From: Pinirhizobacter soli
GTDB lineage: Bacteria; Pseudomonadota; Gammaproteobacteria; Xanthomonadales; Rhodanobacteraceae
Direction of reading: 5' to 3'
Length of the DNA stretch: 64,000 bases
NCBI RefSeq assembly: GCF_015905305.1
Contig: NZ_JADZLQ010000004.1
Location: 124,001 to 188,000, forward strand
Below, one piece after another: positions 16,448 to 25,622 of this stretch; position 1 is the stretch's first letter, and each line of letters opens with the position of its first letter. Below the pieces are notes generated by a model, which saw nothing but the letters and a program-made list of their open reading frames with translations, had not been told where the DNA came from and did not search any database. Both the position numbers and the translations under genes were made by a program.

Positions 16448-18919
16448 TCAGGCCGCCTTGACGGCGGTAGGTTTCCGGTCTGCCCGCGTGACCGCGGAGC
16501 GAAGCTCGGATGGGTCGAAGTCGTCCACGGCGATGAACTCGTTCACGCCCTCTCGCACACGTTTCAGTAGCTCACGCTCGGCGGCATTGATCGCCCCGAT
16601 GCGCTCGGCCTCGGCCAGCTGGCCGTCGTAGTCGTGCGCATGCAGCTGGCCGCCCTTCATGGCCTTGAGGAACTTGCGCTCCACCGGCTCCGCGGCGATC
16701 ACATCAGGCAGCAGTTCATTCATGCGGCCGACGGTGTTGTTCGCGCTGGGTGTGAGGTAAGTCCAGTTGAGCAGGCGCGAACGCGCTTCGCTGGGCGCGG
16801 TGATGAGCGCGGCAACGCGACGACCCAGGCGATCGGACGGCGGCACTTCGCGACGGCCGAACGGAAATACCAGGGCGCGCAGCACCCAGGCCACCGGACG
16901 CACGGGGAAGTTGCGGATGGTGCCGTCCAGCGCCATCTGCATGCGCCACACGCACTCGTGGAAGGCCCAGGCCAGCATCGGGCGGTCGGATTCCGGACGG
17001 CCATTGTCCTCGTACTGCTTGAGCATGGCGCTGGCGATGTACAGGTAGGACAGGACATCACCCAGGCGGGCGGACAGTTTTTCCTTGAACTTCAGCTTGC
17101 CGCCCAGCACGCCCATGGCAACGTCCGCGCACAGCGCCAACGCCGCGGAATAGCGGTTGAGCTTGCGGTAGTAGCGGCGGGTGTAGGCATCGCCCGCTCC
17201 TTCGCTGATGGAGGCGAAGGTCAGGCCCAGCACGAAGCTGCGCACGGCATTGGAGAAACCGAAGCCGATGTGGCCGAAGAGCACGCGGTCGAACACGCGA
17301 AGCTGCTCGCGTTTATCCTCGATGGTGAGCGCCTGCATTTCCTTCAGCACATAGGGATGGCAGCGGATGGCGCCCTGCCCGAAGATCATCAGGCTGCGCG
17401 TCATGATGTTCGCGCCTTCCACCGTGATCGCGATGGGCACGCCCTGCCAGGCGCGGCCGGCGTAATTCTTCGGTCCCAGGATCACGCCCTTGCCGCCGTG
17501 CACGTCCATGGCGTCCGACGCCACCGCGCGACTGAACTCCGTGGCGTGGTACTTGGCGATCGCCGAGGGCACGGCGGGTTTCTCACCGCGATCCACCGCG
17601 GCTGCCGTGGCGCGCGAGAGCGCGGCCGTGGCGTAGGTGTAGCCGCCGATGCGCGCCAGCGCTTCTTCCACGCCCTCGAAGCGGGCGATGGCCAGGCCAA
17701 ACTGCTTGCGCATGCGGGCATAGGCGCCGGTGGCGGCCACCGCCATGCGCGAACCTCCCGTGGCATTGGACGGCAGCGAGATGGCGCGGCCGACGGACAG
17801 ACATTCCACCAGCATGCGCCAGCCCTGGCCTGCCATGTGCGGACCACCGATAAGCGTGGACAGCGGCACGAAGACATCCTTGCCGTGGATCGGGCCGTTC
17901 TGGAAGGGGATATTCAACGGGAAATGACGACGGCCGATTTCCAGCCCCGGGGTTTCGCGCGGCAGCAGCGCCAGGGTTATGCCGAGGTCTTCCTTTTCGC
18001 CCAGCAGGTGTTCCGGGTCGTACATGCGGAAGGCCAGGCCCACCACCGTGGCGACGGGTGCCAGCGTGATGTAGCGCTTGTCGAAGGTAAGCCGGATGCC
18101 GAGCGTTTCCTTGCCCTCGTGCATGCCCTTGGTAACGATGCCAAAGTCGGGGATGGAGGTGGCGTCCGAGCCCGCCTGGGGGCCGGTGAGTGCGAAGCAG
18201 GGAATGTCACGGCCATCGGCCAGGCGCGGAAGGAAGTGATCCTTCTGCTCGTCGCTGCCGTAGTGCAGCAGCAGTTCGGCCGGCCCCAGGGAATTGGGCA
18301 CGGCCACGGTGGACGACAGCGTGGCCGACATCGACGACAACTTCTGCAGCACCGCCGAATGCGCCAGTGCCGAGAATTCCAGGCCGCCGTAGCGCTTGGG
18401 GATGATCATGCCGAAGAATTTGTTCTTCTTGATGAAGTCCCAGACGTTCGGCGGAAGATCCGCCAGTTCGTGGGTGATCTGCCAGTCGTCGATCATCGCG
18501 CAGAGTTCTTCGACCGGGCCATCCATGAAAGCCTGTTCCTCGACGCTCAGTTCCGGCTTGGGCTGGCGCAGCAGCTGCGACCACTCGGGCTTGCCGGAGA
18601 AAAGCTCGCCTTCGAAACCCACGGTGCCGGCTTCAAGCGCCGTTTGCTCGGTTGCCGAGAGCTTCGGCGTGACCTTTGCAAACATCTTCAGCAGCGGCGC
18701 GGAAATCCTGGCCCGGCGGAAATCCACCATCAGCAGCGGCACCGCCACGAGAGCCAGGATCACCAGCAGTACCACCGTGGTGATTGGCGCGCGGGCAATC
18801 AGCCCCACCACCAGCGTGGCGGCGGCGGTGGCGATGGCCCACGTGCGCAGGGAGGTACGGTGGTAGGCACAGGCGCCGGAGGCAATGATTGCCGCCAGGA
18901 TGGTAAGGATCGCAGACAT
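16448..18919 (-). CDS. fadE: Acyl-CoA dehydrogenase, FadE type
   Basis: Carries out the first step of fatty-acid beta-oxidation (acyl-CoA to trans-2-enoyl-CoA), passing electrons to ETF. It has 823 residues, close to the long membrane-associated E. coli FadE (814). Two or three hydrophobic helices form the N-terminus (ILTILAAIIASGACAY, TTVVLLVILALVAVPLLMV), then the acyl-CoA dehydrogenase core (CFALTGPQAGSDATSIPD; DAMDVHGGKGVILGPKNY), then a FadE-specific C-terminal domain. ETF (etfBA) and ETF-ubiquinone oxidoreductase are encoded later in this window, giving the full electron route. Confidence 0.95.
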   Translation of the reverse strand: MSAILTILAAIIASGACAYHRTSLRTWAIATAAATLVVGLIARAPITTVVLLVILALVAVPLLMVDFRRARISAPLLKMFAKVTPKLSATEQTALEAGTVGFEGELFSGKPEWSQLLRQPKPELSVEEQAFMDGPVEELCAMIDDWQITHELADLPPNVWDFIKKNKFFGMIIPKRYGGLEFSALAHSAVLQKLSSMSATLSSTVAVPNSLGPAELLLHYGSDEQKDHFLPRLADGRDIPCFALTGPQAGSDATSIPDFGIVTKGMHEGKETLGIRLTFDKRYITLAPVATVVGLAFRMYDPEHLLGEKEDLGITLALLPRETPGLEIGRRHFPLNIPFQNGPIHGKDVFVPLSTLIGGPHMAGQGWRMLVECLSVGRAISLPSNATGGSRMAVAATGAYARMRKQFGLAIARFEGVEEALARIGGYTYATAALSRATAAAVDRGEKPAVPSAIAKYHATEFSRAVASDAMDVHGGKGVILGPKNYAGRAWQGVPIAITVEGANIMTRSLMIFGQGAIRCHPYVLKEMQALTIEDKREQLRVFDRVLFGHIGFGFSNAVRSFVLGLTFASISEGAGDAYTRRYYRKLNRYSAALALCADVAMGVLGGKLKFKEKLSARLGDVLSYLYIASAMLKQYEDNGRPESDRPMLAWAFHECVWRMQMALDGTIRNFPVRPVAWVLRALVFPFGRREVPPSDRLGRRVAALITAPSEARSRLLNWTYLTPSANNTVGRMNELLPDVIAAEPVERKFLKAMKGGQLHAHDYDGQLAEAERIGAINAAERELLKRVREGVNEFIAVDDFDPSELRSAVTRADRKPTAVKAA

Positions 18920-18949
18920 CGTTCGTAACCTCGTGGCTTTGCTTCGATA

Positions 18950-18973
18950 GCCGGCCGCCTTTCGGCCGCCGGC
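18950..18973. other. GC-rich hairpin between the hydrolase gene and fadE
   Basis: GCCGGCCGCC-TTTC-GGCCGCCGGC, a 10-bp stem with one mismatch, lies just after the hydrolase stop on the minus strand and 31 bases before the fadE start. There is no T-run, so factor-independent termination is doubtful; it may stabilise the end of the upstream transcript. Confidence 0.4.
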
Positions 18974-18974
18974 G

Positions 18975-19847
18975 TCAGTTCAACTGGTGGATGAATTTCG
19001 AGACTTCGTCGGAGAAGGCATCGTTGGCGTCGCCTGCCACCATATGAGTAGCGTCGGGCAAGTCCACATGCGTCGCATGCGGCACCAGGCCCATGAATTC
19101 CTTGACCGTGTCGCGCGAGACGATGTCGCTGCGTCCGCCCGACAGCAACAGCATCGGCACCTTGATGCGGCGGGCGGCCTCGAACAGTTGCGGCTGGTAG
19201 CGTTCGGTTTCGTGGCTTACTGTTTCAAGCAAAGCCGGATCCCAGTGCCAGCGCAGGCGCCCGTCGTCGCCCTGCCGCAGCAAGGGTCGAAGCGAGGCTT
19301 CGCTCTTGCGTTCACGCTGCGGCATGTAGGCGCCGATGGCATCGGCCGCGGCGTCGTAGCTGGAAAAGCCATCAGGATGGGCACGCATGAAACCGAGGAT
19401 GCGCTCCACGCCGCGCGTTTCCCAGCGCGGCGTGATATCCACCAGCACGAGGGCTGCGAATGGGGGCGTGGCGGCCGTGCCGGCCAGCATCAGGCCCAGC
19501 AGGCCGCCCATCGACGCACCCACCAGCACCGGCGGCCGGCCATCGCGGGATTGAAGTTCACCGGCAAGGGCGCCGAGGTCGGCGACGAATTGCTCCATGT
19601 GGTACTCGCCGCCCGCCGGGCGCCCGCTTTCACCGTGCCCGCGCGCATCGAAGGTCACCGCATGCATGCCCCGCGCAGCGAGCGCCGTGGCCGCGCCCGC
19701 CCATGCATGGCGGGTTTGGCCAAAGCCATGCGCAAACAACACCGATGGCGAACCGCCGCTGCCGAACTCGGTGACGGAAAGGTCGACACCCCCGTGCTGC
19801 AAGGAGCGGATCAGGGGTGACTCGGCTTGGGTGGAAGCTCTAACCAT
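18975..19847 (-). CDS. Alpha/beta hydrolase
   Basis: About 290 residues with the alpha/beta-hydrolase core: VLFAHGFGQTRHAW (oxyanion hole), DARGHGES, nucleophile elbow VGASMGGLLGL, and the catalytic histidine near DATHMVAGD. The substrate is unknown; the family includes esterases, haloperoxidase-like enzymes and acyl-CoA-handling hydrolases. I chose MVRASTQAESPLI at 19847; an ATG at 19925 is the longer option, and neither has a good ribosome-binding site. A divergent TetR gene lies beyond, with a palindrome overlapping this start, so the pair looks like a regulated enzyme and its repressor. Confidence 0.8.
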   Translation of the reverse strand: MVRASTQAESPLIRSLQHGGVDLSVTEFGSGGSPSVLFAHGFGQTRHAWAGAATALAARGMHAVTFDARGHGESGRPAGGEYHMEQFVADLGALAGELQSRDGRPPVLVGASMGGLLGLMLAGTAATPPFAALVLVDITPRWETRGVERILGFMRAHPDGFSSYDAAADAIGAYMPQRERKSEASLRPLLRQGDDGRLRWHWDPALLETVSHETERYQPQLFEAARRIKVPMLLLSGGRSDIVSRDTVKEFMGLVPHATHVDLPDATHMVAGDANDAFSDEVSKFIHQLN

Positions 19848-19861
19848 ACGCTTGAGTATGG
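19844..19861. promoter_or_regulatory. Candidate TetR operator palindrome
   Basis: CCATACGCTTGAGTATGG: 6-bp arms CCATAC and GTATGG around a 6-base centre, in the interval between the divergent hydrolase and TetR genes and overlapping the preferred hydrolase start. The size and position fit a TetR-family operator; there is no direct evidence of binding. Confidence 0.4.
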
Positions 19862-19987
19862 GAGGAGCGGACGCTGTCGTCAATACGCCTCCGTACGGTT
19901 GTGAAAGATTCGTTGATTCAACCATTTAGCGTCCCGATCCGGCCTACAGGCAATTGCAAACTGCCAGCAACCGGCTACCATGCGGCG

Positions 19988-20569
19988 ATGAACGACAGCG
20001 CCAAGACCGACCGCATCCGCCTTTCCGCCGAGGACTGGGAAGACGCCGCCCTTGGCCTGATCGCCGAACAAGGTGTCGGTGCACTGGCTGTCGAAGCCCT
20101 TGCCCGCCAACTCGGCGTTACCAAGGGAAGCTTCTACTGGCATTTCCGCACGCGCGAAGCCCTGCTGCAAGCGGCGCTGGAGCGCTGGGAGCAATACGGC
20201 GAGCGCGAGGTGATCGACCAGATCAAGGCCATCGCCGATCCGCGCGAACGCCTGCCCGAGCTCTTCCGCCGCGTGGCCCACGAGCGCGACCCGCATCGTG
20301 TGTACGCGGCACTGCTCAAGGCGCTGGACCATCCACTGGTGGTGCCGGTGATGGCGCGCGTGTCCCAGCGGCGCATCGAATTCCTCACCGAGGTGTACCG
20401 CGAGGCCGGCATGGCGGCCAGGCCCGCACTCAACCAGGCCAGGCTTACCTACGCCGCCTACGTCGGTTTCCTGCAGCTTAATTTCACCCTCGGCCTGCCC
20501 CGCCTGTCGCACGATGAGTTCGACGAATACGTCGCTCACATGCTGGCCACGCTCACCCCGCAGTCCTGA
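19988..20569 (+). CDS. TetR/AcrR family transcriptional regulator
   Basis: A 193-residue TetR-type repressor. The N-terminal helix-turn-helix reads ALAVEALARQLGVTKGSFYWHF, the canonical family signature, followed by REALLQAALERWE and a variable helical ligand-binding domain. I chose the ATG at 19988 (MNDSAKTDRIRLS). TTGCAA, 16 bases, TACCAT (about 19954-19981) is a possible promoter that would start transcription at or next to the ATG, giving a leaderless mRNA. It is divergent from the alpha/beta hydrolase and probably represses it and itself. Confidence 0.9.
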   Translation: MNDSAKTDRIRLSAEDWEDAALGLIAEQGVGALAVEALARQLGVTKGSFYWHFRTREALLQAALERWEQYGEREVIDQIKAIADPRERLPELFRRVAHERDPHRVYAALLKALDHPLVVPVMARVSQRRIEFLTEVYREAGMAARPALNQARLTYAAYVGFLQLNFTLGLPRLSHDEFDEYVAHMLATLTPQS

Positions 20570-20669
20570 ACGAAAAGGCCTTGCCGGAAGCGTTTTGTGG
20601 CGGCCTACCTTGCAATACCACCGCTCGCAAACTACCGTCATACCTTGTCTTTCCTTAGGACCACGCGGT

Positions 20670-22451
20670 ATGTCGAGCAGTCTGGATGCGTTGAATCAAT
20701 GGGTTGCCGGTGTGGCGGCACTGACCAAACCGGAACGGATCCAGTGGTGTGACGGCAGCGATGCCGAATACAGGCAACTGGTGGACGGCATGCTGGCCAC
20801 CGGCGACCTCATCGCCCTGAACCCGACCACCCACCCGCGCAGCTACCTGCACCGCTCGAACCCCTCGGATGTCGCCCGCGTCGAGCACCTGACCTTCGTC
20901 TGCACGCCGCGCGAGGCCGATGCCGGCCCCAACAACCACTGGATGGATCCCGCCCAGGCCCACGCCAAGGTCGACGCCCTGTTCGATGGCGCCATGCAGG
21001 GGCGCACGATGTACGTGATCCCCTACTGCATGGGCCCAATCGATTCACCCATCGCGCGTTGCGGCGTGGAGATCACCGACAGCCCCTACGTGGTCGCCAA
21101 CATGCGCATCATGACGCGCATGGGCGCCGCCGCCCTGGCCCGCATCGAGCGCGACGGCAGCTTCGTCCGCGGCCTGCATTCCACCGGCGACCTCGACCCC
21201 GACAAGCGCTTCATCATGCATTTCCCCGAGGAACTGTCGATCAAGTCGATCGGTTCGGGATATGGCGGCAACGCCCTGCTGGGGAAGAAATGCCACGCCC
21301 TGCGGATCGCCAGCCATCAGGCCCGGCGCGAAGGCTGGCTGGCCGAACACATGTTGATCGTGGGCGTTGAAGACCCGCGCGGCGAAACCCACTACATCGC
21401 CGCAGCCTTCCCCTCGGCCTGCGGCAAGACCAACCTGGCCATGCTGATCCCCACTGGCGGCTACGCAAAGGACGGCTGGAAGGTCTGGACGGTCGGCGAC
21501 GATATCTGCTGGATGACGCCGGGCGACGACGGCAGGCTTTGGGCGATCAACCCGGAGGCCGGCTTCTTCGGCGTGGCGCCGGGTACCGGCGCCAACACCA
21601 ATCCCAATGCACTGGCCACGCTGGCGCACGACACCATCTATACCAATGTCGCCCTCACCTCCGACAACCAGCCCTGGTGGGAAGGACTGGACGACCGCGT
21701 CCCCGCCGTCGACTGGCAGGGCCGCCCCTACGACAAGGCCAATGGCCCGGCCGCACACCCCAATGCGCGCTTTACCGTCAGCGCGCGGCAATGCCCCAGC
21801 TATACCGACAAAGCCGAAGCCGCGCACGGCGTACCGATCAGCGCCATCGTCTTCGGCGGCCGCCGGCCGTCGCTGGTGCCGCTGGTGTTCGAGGCCCGCG
21901 ATTGGACACACGGTGTGCTGGTGGGCGCAGCCATGGGTTCGGAAACGACAGCCGCCGCCACAGGCGCAGTGGGCGTGATGCGCCGCGACTCGATGGCCAT
22001 GAAACCCTTCTGCGGCTACAACTTCGCCGACTATTTCAGCCATTGGCTCAGCTTCGACAAGCCTGGCGCAAAGCTTCCGAAGATCTTCCACGTGAACTGG
22101 TTCCGCAAGGACACCGACGGGAAATTCATGTGGCCCGGCTACGGCGAAAACCTGCGCGTGCTCGAATGGATCATCCGCCGCGTGGAAGGCACCGCCCGTG
22201 GCATCGACACCCCGATCGGCACGCTGCCGGCACCGGGCGGGATCAACGTGGAAGGGCTGGCCCTTGGCCAAGCTGCCGAACGCGCCCTGTTCGAGGTGGA
22301 CACCGAGGGCTGGGCGACTGAAATGACGGACATCGCCAGCTACCTGGATGGCTTTGGCGACCGCCTGCCACGTGCGCTTCGCGACGAGCAGCAGCGCATG
22401 GCCGCTGCCCTGGCCAATACCGCCCCGAGGGCGTGGGCCCAGGCGGTTTAA
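20670..22451 (+). CDS. pckG: Phosphoenolpyruvate carboxykinase (GTP)
   Basis: Converts oxaloacetate and GTP to PEP and CO2 for gluconeogenesis. It has 593 residues, the usual length of the GTP-dependent type. The signature FPSACGKTNLAML (P-loop with the mobile cysteine) is present, with SIGSGYGGNALLGKKCHALR, and GVMRRDSMAMKPFCGYNFADYF further on. The ATG at 20670 follows TTAGGA at a loose distance. It stands alone, next to fadE and the later beta-oxidation electron-transfer genes, consistent with growth on fatty acids. Confidence 0.97.
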   Translation: MSSSLDALNQWVAGVAALTKPERIQWCDGSDAEYRQLVDGMLATGDLIALNPTTHPRSYLHRSNPSDVARVEHLTFVCTPREADAGPNNHWMDPAQAHAKVDALFDGAMQGRTMYVIPYCMGPIDSPIARCGVEITDSPYVVANMRIMTRMGAAALARIERDGSFVRGLHSTGDLDPDKRFIMHFPEELSIKSIGSGYGGNALLGKKCHALRIASHQARREGWLAEHMLIVGVEDPRGETHYIAAAFPSACGKTNLAMLIPTGGYAKDGWKVWTVGDDICWMTPGDDGRLWAINPEAGFFGVAPGTGANTNPNALATLAHDTIYTNVALTSDNQPWWEGLDDRVPAVDWQGRPYDKANGPAAHPNARFTVSARQCPSYTDKAEAAHGVPISAIVFGGRRPSLVPLVFEARDWTHGVLVGAAMGSETTAAATGAVGVMRRDSMAMKPFCGYNFADYFSHWLSFDKPGAKLPKIFHVNWFRKDTDGKFMWPGYGENLRVLEWIIRRVEGTARGIDTPIGTLPAPGGINVEGLALGQAAERALFEVDTEGWATEMTDIASYLDGFGDRLPRALRDEQQRMAAALANTAPRAWAQAV

Positions 22452-22503
22452 ACCCAGGGCGGACTTAAACCAATCCGCCCGCGGGCGCATCCAAGCTGGC
22501 AAG

Positions 22504-23079
22504 ATGAATGCTTGCCTCGCCATCGGAACACCCATGCCAGAGCTCGCCGCCGAGCCCTCGGATGCCGACATCGTTCGCGCCGCTGCCGCGGGCGATCGTC
22601 GCGCCTTCGAAAAGCTCTACCGGCTGCACGTGGACAAGGTCCATGGCGCCGTGTTGCGCCTGGCTGGGTTCGACCACGCCCGCGCCGAGGACCTCGTACA
22701 GGAGTCCTTCGTCCGGGCATGGCAGAAGCTCGACACCTTCCGCCATGACTCCAGTTTCGGCACGTGGATCTATCGGCTGGCGGTGAATACCGCGCTGATG
22801 GCCATCCGTGCCCGCAACGCGGATCCGGTAAGTATCGTCGACGACGAACACCTGCCCGACGCCGCCGACAACCCGTTCTGCCCGGCCGAGCGCGACGAGC
22901 TGGAGCGCGCCATCGCCGCGCTGCCGCCACGCGCCCGTGCGGTCCTGGTACTGCACGACGTGGAAGGCTGGAAACACGAAGAAATCGGCAACGAGCTCGG
23001 CATGGCCGTCGGCTCGTCCAAGGCCCAGTTGCACCGGGCGCGCTCACTGTTGAAGCGCGCGCTAGGAGACACCCCATGA
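22504..23079 (+). CDS. RNA polymerase ECF sigma factor
   Basis: A 191-residue group 4 (ECF) sigma-70 factor. Region 2 reads AFEKLYRLHVDKVHGAVLRL and ARAEDLVQESFVRAWQKLDTF with GTWIYRLAVNTALM; region 4 reads LPPRARAVLVLHDVEGWKHE and ELGMAVGSSKAQLHRARSLL. MPELAAEP at 22534 is an alternative start. It overlaps the next gene, a small protein with one membrane helix, by 4 bases, which is the usual sigma/anti-sigma arrangement. Confidence 0.92.
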   Translation: MNACLAIGTPMPELAAEPSDADIVRAAAAGDRRAFEKLYRLHVDKVHGAVLRLAGFDHARAEDLVQESFVRAWQKLDTFRHDSSFGTWIYRLAVNTALMAIRARNADPVSIVDDEHLPDAADNPFCPAERDELERAIAALPPRARAVLVLHDVEGWKHEEIGNELGMAVGSSKAQLHRARSLLKRALGDTP

Positions 23080-23492
23080 ATGAATTCGAATACCTCCGCC
23101 AGATGCGCTCGCTGCGCTCGCCCGTGGCACCCTCGCGCAACCTATGGGCCGCCATCGACGCACGCCTGGACGAAACACCGGCCACCCGGTCGCGCCATCT
23201 GTGGACGCGGCGACTGGCCGTGGCCGCCGCCATCTTCGGCGTGGCGATCTTCTCCGGCTCCATCGCCCTGCGGCTGGCCGCACCGCCCGAAAGCACCAAT
23301 GTGGCCAGCAGCACGCGCTGGAAGCCCGACGACCCGCGCCTTACCGGAGCCGCCGTGGAGCTTGCCACCGCGCACAGCGAGCTGACCCAGGCCATGCACG
23401 ACGCGCCCGATTCCCCGGCCCTGCGCCGGATCCTTGACCGCACCCAACGACAGCAGGAACGCCTGCGCCAACTCGACCGCCAGGCCGGCTAA
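23076..23492 (+). CDS. Probable membrane anti-sigma factor
   Basis: A 138-residue protein with one transmembrane segment (RLAVAAAIFGVAIFSGSIAL, about residues 46 to 65) between a short N-terminal cytoplasmic part, which would hold the sigma factor, and a periplasmic C-terminal part that is helical and Gln/Arg-rich (RRILDRTQRQQERLRQLDRQ). No zinc-binding ZAS motif (HxxxCxxC) is visible. The assignment rests on size, topology and the ATGA overlap with the ECF sigma gene. Confidence 0.7.
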   Translation: MNEFEYLRQMRSLRSPVAPSRNLWAAIDARLDETPATRSRHLWTRRLAVAAAIFGVAIFSGSIALRLAAPPESTNVASSTRWKPDDPRLTGAAVELATAHSELTQAMHDAPDSPALRRILDRTQRQQERLRQLDRQAG

Positions 23493-23509
23493 GGCCGCAG
23501 GAGAACCCC

Positions 23510-24412
23510 ATGAAGATCATCCATTACACCCCCCTGCTGCTCACCCTGGCCATCGGCCAGGCCATGGCCGACTCGCCGATCAACCTGACCGCCGCGGCGC
23601 GCCCCAACGCCCATATCAGCATCGACAACGTCAAGGGCGAAGTTACCGTCACCGCCTGGGACAAGCCCCAGGTGGAAGTGTCAGGTTCGCTCGGCTCCGG
23701 TGCCCGCCCGCTGAAGATCGAAGGCGACGACCGCGACCTGGAAATCAAGGTGTCCGGCGGCGAGAACGGCAACTGGTTCAACTGGAAATCCGACAACCGC
23801 ATGGGTTCGACGGTACTCAACGTCCGCGTGCCCAAGGGCGTTTCGCTGGATATCAATGTCGTCAGCGCACCGGTCACCATCGACGGCCTGGACGGCGGCA
23901 AGGTGGATGTGCAAAGCGTCAGCGGCCGTGTGCGCATGAATGCACGGACCAGCGGCATCAACCTCAATACCGTCAGCGGCAGCATCGACCTGGGCGGCCA
24001 CGCCGGCGACGTGGAGCTGCAGACGGTGAGCGGTGACATCAACGCGCCGTCGGTGGGCAGCACGCTGAAGGCCGAGACGGTGTCCGGCCACATGAACATC
24101 AATGGCGGCCCCTACCGCAAGGCGGAACTGAGCACCGTGTCGGGCGACCTGCAACTTGGCGGAGGGATCGAGGGCGACGGCAGCATCACCATCGACTCGA
24201 TGAGCGGCGATGTGCAGGTAGTAGTGCCGGCCGCTCTGTCGGCGAAGATCACCGCCAATACCTTCAGCGGTCAGCTGCGCAGCGACTTCGGCGAGGCGAC
24301 GAAGGGCGAAGATGGCCCCGGAAGCGAACTCAATGCCACCGCCGGTAGCGGACACGGCAAGCTGCACGTGGAGACCTTCTCCGGCGACCTGAAGATCCGC
24401 AAGGGCCAGTAG
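23510..24412 (+). CDS. DUF4097 family beta-strand repeat protein, exported
   Basis: A 300-residue protein with signal peptide MKIIHYTPLLLTLAIGQAMA and then a regular series of short beta repeats, each close to 'TVSGDIN' or 'SVSGRVRM' (VSAPVTIDGLDGGKVDVQSV, NTVSGSIDLGG, LQTVSGDINAPS, ETVSGHMNING, STVSGDLQLGG, DSMSGDVQVV). This is the DUF4097 fold, a right-handed beta-solenoid or beta-sandwich of unknown function. A purine-rich ribosome-binding site (AGGAGAACCCC) precedes the ATG. It is the third gene of the sigma/anti-sigma operon, so it is probably a target or sensor of the envelope response they control. Confidence 0.88.
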   Translation: MKIIHYTPLLLTLAIGQAMADSPINLTAAARPNAHISIDNVKGEVTVTAWDKPQVEVSGSLGSGARPLKIEGDDRDLEIKVSGGENGNWFNWKSDNRMGSTVLNVRVPKGVSLDINVVSAPVTIDGLDGGKVDVQSVSGRVRMNARTSGINLNTVSGSIDLGGHAGDVELQTVSGDINAPSVGSTLKAETVSGHMNINGGPYRKAELSTVSGDLQLGGGIEGDGSITIDSMSGDVQVVVPAALSAKITANTFSGQLRSDFGEATKGEDGPGSELNATAGSGHGKLHVETFSGDLKIRKGQ

Positions 24413-24417
24413 AGGCC

Positions 24418-25422
24418 TTAAAGGTCCTGGTGGTACTGCACGTACGGCGTGCGCGACTGATCAGGCTCTGGGCCAGCGGCGGGTGTGGGTGCGTTGCCGC
24501 TGGACCACACGTTCTGCGCACCGATGCTCAACTGGCCCTTCCAGGGCAGCTTCACGGTGACGCCAAGGTCGATCGCACTCCAGCGGCGATCGGCATTGAG
24601 CTGGTTGATCGCGCCGGCCTCCGGCTGCATCACGCGACCGACGATGCTGCCCGACAGCGGACCACGATCCACGCCAAGGCTCAGGGCTTTCTGGTCGACC
24701 GTGCTGATGCCCAGCAGGTTGCCCGGCAACAGTCGGATGCGACCGACGCTGGCACCGACATCCAGACCGGATTTGCCGTCGAACGGGACGCGTCCCTGGG
24801 CGTTGATCTGGGTACTGCTGCCCAGCGCCGACAGCGGCAATCCGTTTGACGTCCAAGCACCAGGCGTGCCCGGCAGCACACGCGGCAACGTGGTGTCGGA
24901 CGTCCGCGACGAACCCACACCCAAGCCCAGGCTATAACCGGAGATATTGTAAGAGGCGCCGATTTCGCTGGCGATGATGCGCGGCGGCGTGCCACCAGCA
25001 ACGCAGGCGGCGTTGTTGGGCGTGGCGCAGGCATCGGCGGTATTGACCCACGAATGGTCGGTGACGCCGGCATGGGCCGTGAGATTCTTGCCCAGGTCGT
25101 AGTTCAGGCGCGTGGAAAGCGCCGTGGACGCATCGACCGCACTGAAGGTAATGGGGTTGATGTCACCCACGCGGCTATTGCTCGATTCCGCCTGCAGGGC
25201 CACCATGCGGCCATCAGGGGCGCGCCACAGGGGTACTGCTAGACCAGGGCCGATTTCGGCCATGCGATCAGGCTGCTGGTTAAGCAACTTGGCCGCATCC
25301 GTGCCTGGATTTGCACCGGCCACGGTCTGACCCACGGCCGCAAGCGGCAGCGAAATCAACAACATGGCGATGGAACGGCGCAATGAGAACACGTCGGAAT
25401 TTGGTCCCGGTTGTCGGGCCAC
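24418..25422 (-). CDS. Exported protein, probably outer-membrane beta-barrel, unknown function
   Basis: A 334-residue protein I do not recognise. It has a signal peptide (AMLLISLPLAAVGQTVAGA), then alternating amphipathic stretches typical of outer-membrane strands (LSTRLNYDLGKNLTAHAGV, SEIGASYNISGYSLGLGVGS, KSGLDVGASVGRIRLL, SAIDLGVTVKLPWKGQLSIG). It does not end in the usual aromatic residue. One cysteine pair (DACATPNNAACVAGG) may form a loop disulfide. The GTG at 25422 is uncertain; MLLISLPL further in may be the true start. It converges on the DUF4097 gene and diverges from the GGDEF/EAL gene. Confidence 0.6.
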   Translation of the reverse strand: MARQPGPNSDVFSLRRSIAMLLISLPLAAVGQTVAGANPGTDAAKLLNQQPDRMAEIGPGLAVPLWRAPDGRMVALQAESSNSRVGDINPITFSAVDASTALSTRLNYDLGKNLTAHAGVTDHSWVNTADACATPNNAACVAGGTPPRIIASEIGASYNISGYSLGLGVGSSRTSDTTLPRVLPGTPGAWTSNGLPLSALGSSTQINAQGRVPFDGKSGLDVGASVGRIRLLPGNLLGISTVDQKALSLGVDRGPLSGSIVGRVMQPEAGAINQLNADRRWSAIDLGVTVKLPWKGQLSIGAQNVWSSGNAPTPAAGPEPDQSRTPYVQYHQDL

Positions 25423-25622
25423 CCTCCCCCACGGACGGCAGCAACCCGAATATACCGCGTTTTACAAATAACTAACAGTCCCCCAGACTCAAGTTGGGGC
25501 CAAGATAGTCGAAAAAGACATAGGGGAAGCATCGTTGGTTCCCCCGTTTCACCCATTTTCCTCGCCTTCGGGGAAAGACGCGGATATAAACTGAATACTA
25601 ACTTGCCCGGATCCACGCACGC

